Below are positions 6,022 through 6,338 of a stretch of 6,338 nt of DNA, in pieces; position 1 is the stretch's first letter; every line of letters starts with the position of its first letter. Source of the stretch: Nitrospinae bacterium CG11_big_fil_rev_8_21_14_0_20_56_8 (GTDB lineage Bacteria > Nitrospinota > Nitrospinia > Nitrospinales > VA-1). The position numbers and the translations under genes were made by a program. A model generated the notes under the pieces. The model saw only the letters and a list, made by a program, of their open reading frames with translations. It ran no database searches and had not been told where the DNA came from. The stretch is taken from the NCBI GenBank assembly GCA_002796165.1, contig PCWF01000002.1, forward strand, positions 1-6,338, in the 5' to 3' direction.

Positions 6022-6338
6022 ATGCAGTTGTCGGTCAAGGAAACAGCGAAACTGCTCAACGTATCGGAGAAGACGGTTTACCGGTGGGTCTCCCAGAACT
6101 TGTTGCCCGTTTACCGCGTCAATCATCAATACCGTTTCAACCGGGCCGAGTTGCTGGAGTGGGCGAGCGCGAACCGGAGCATCGCAACGCCGGAGTTGTT
6201 CAGCGATCCCGATGTGCACCTCACGCCCGATTTAGTCGGAGCGCTGGAAGCGGGGGGGATTTTTTATCGCCTGACGGGAAAGGACAAGAAGTCGGTTCTC
6301 GAGAACGCGGTGGAGCTTCTCCGGCTTCCGGAAGGCAC
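6022..6338 (+). CDS. Excisionase-type helix-turn-helix protein fused to PTS EIIA (PtsN-like) domain, N-terminal 105 residues
   Basis: The protein opens MQLSVKETAKLLNVSEKTVYRW, a MerR/excisionase-like (HTH_17) DNA-binding motif. The wing NHQYRFNRAELLEWA ends at about residue 49. After a linker, LTPDLVGALEAGGIFYRLTGKDKKSVLENAVELLRLPEG (about 67-105) matches the start of a PTS EIIA type-2 (fructose/nitrogen-regulatory) domain. The active-site histidine of that domain lies beyond the window. Related full-length proteins are roughly 220-240 residues, so about half is missing. In EIIA domains the histidine accepts phosphate from HPr or NPr. Joined to an HTH, this suggests a transcription or DNA-binding regulator that senses phosphotransfer state. 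ATG 6022 has GAGG at 6008-6011 (spacing 10) and a G5 run close by. A strong promoter and tandem repeat lie upstream. The frame is open to the edge. Confidence 0.85.
   Translation, partial: MQLSVKETAKLLNVSEKTVYRWVSQNLLPVYRVNHQYRFNRAELLEWASANRSIATPELFSDPDVHLTPDLVGALEAGGIFYRLTGKDKKSVLENAVELLRLPEG

Noticed and set aside
1..6338. CRISPR repeat-spacer array
   Set aside because: I saw no regularly spaced repeats of about 28-37 bp anywhere; the array is expected beyond the left edge.

Overview
The window holds one end of a type I-C CRISPR-Cas operon on the minus strand, followed by a short, GC-richer stretch of ordinary chromosome. The TPR lipoprotein with a clear lipobox and the excisionase-type HTH/EIIA fusion suggest a Gram-negative, environmental bacterium. 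Such HTH-EIIA proteins are familiar from Desulfobacterota, Nitrospirota and Nitrospinota-like genomes, but that placement is inference.

Positions 1-4005 (minus strand) read cas3, cas5c, cas8c, which is the canonical type I-C order. Cas3 is a complete HD nuclease/helicase. Cas5c is complete and begins behind a strong ribosome binding site. Cas8c starts on an ATGA overlap with the Cas5c stop and runs off the left edge after 374 codons. The family order predicts cas7, cas4, cas1, cas2 and the CRISPR array beyond position 1. None of these, and no repeat-spacer array, lies inside the window. No cas6 is present, as expected for I-C, where Cas5c processes the crRNA. Together these genes would form part of the crRNA-guided Cascade surveillance complex plus its DNA-degrading helicase-nuclease.

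Positions about 4006-4242 are intergenic and mark a change in base composition. They hold a possible cas3 promoter (minus strand), a cluster of G5/C5 tracts forming alternative hairpins, and a terminator-like hairpin with a T tract on the plus strand. A 98-residue plus-strand ORF of unknown function follows (4243-4539). It converges on a 247-residue TPR lipoprotein gene (5306-4563, minus).

Beyond the lipoprotein are a 55-residue single-pass membrane protein (5604-5771, plus) and a well-formed sigma70-type promoter at 5929-5958. That promoter drives a gene for a DNA-binding/PTS-EIIA fusion truncated by the right edge (from 6022). A tandem 10-bp repeat sits on the -10 region and predicted start site of this promoter and looks like an operator.

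The main system is a known one (type I-C CRISPR-Cas). I do not see a clearly new defence system. The least explained items are the orphan 98-residue ORF with the signals before it, and the tandem repeat upstream of the HTH-EIIA gene.
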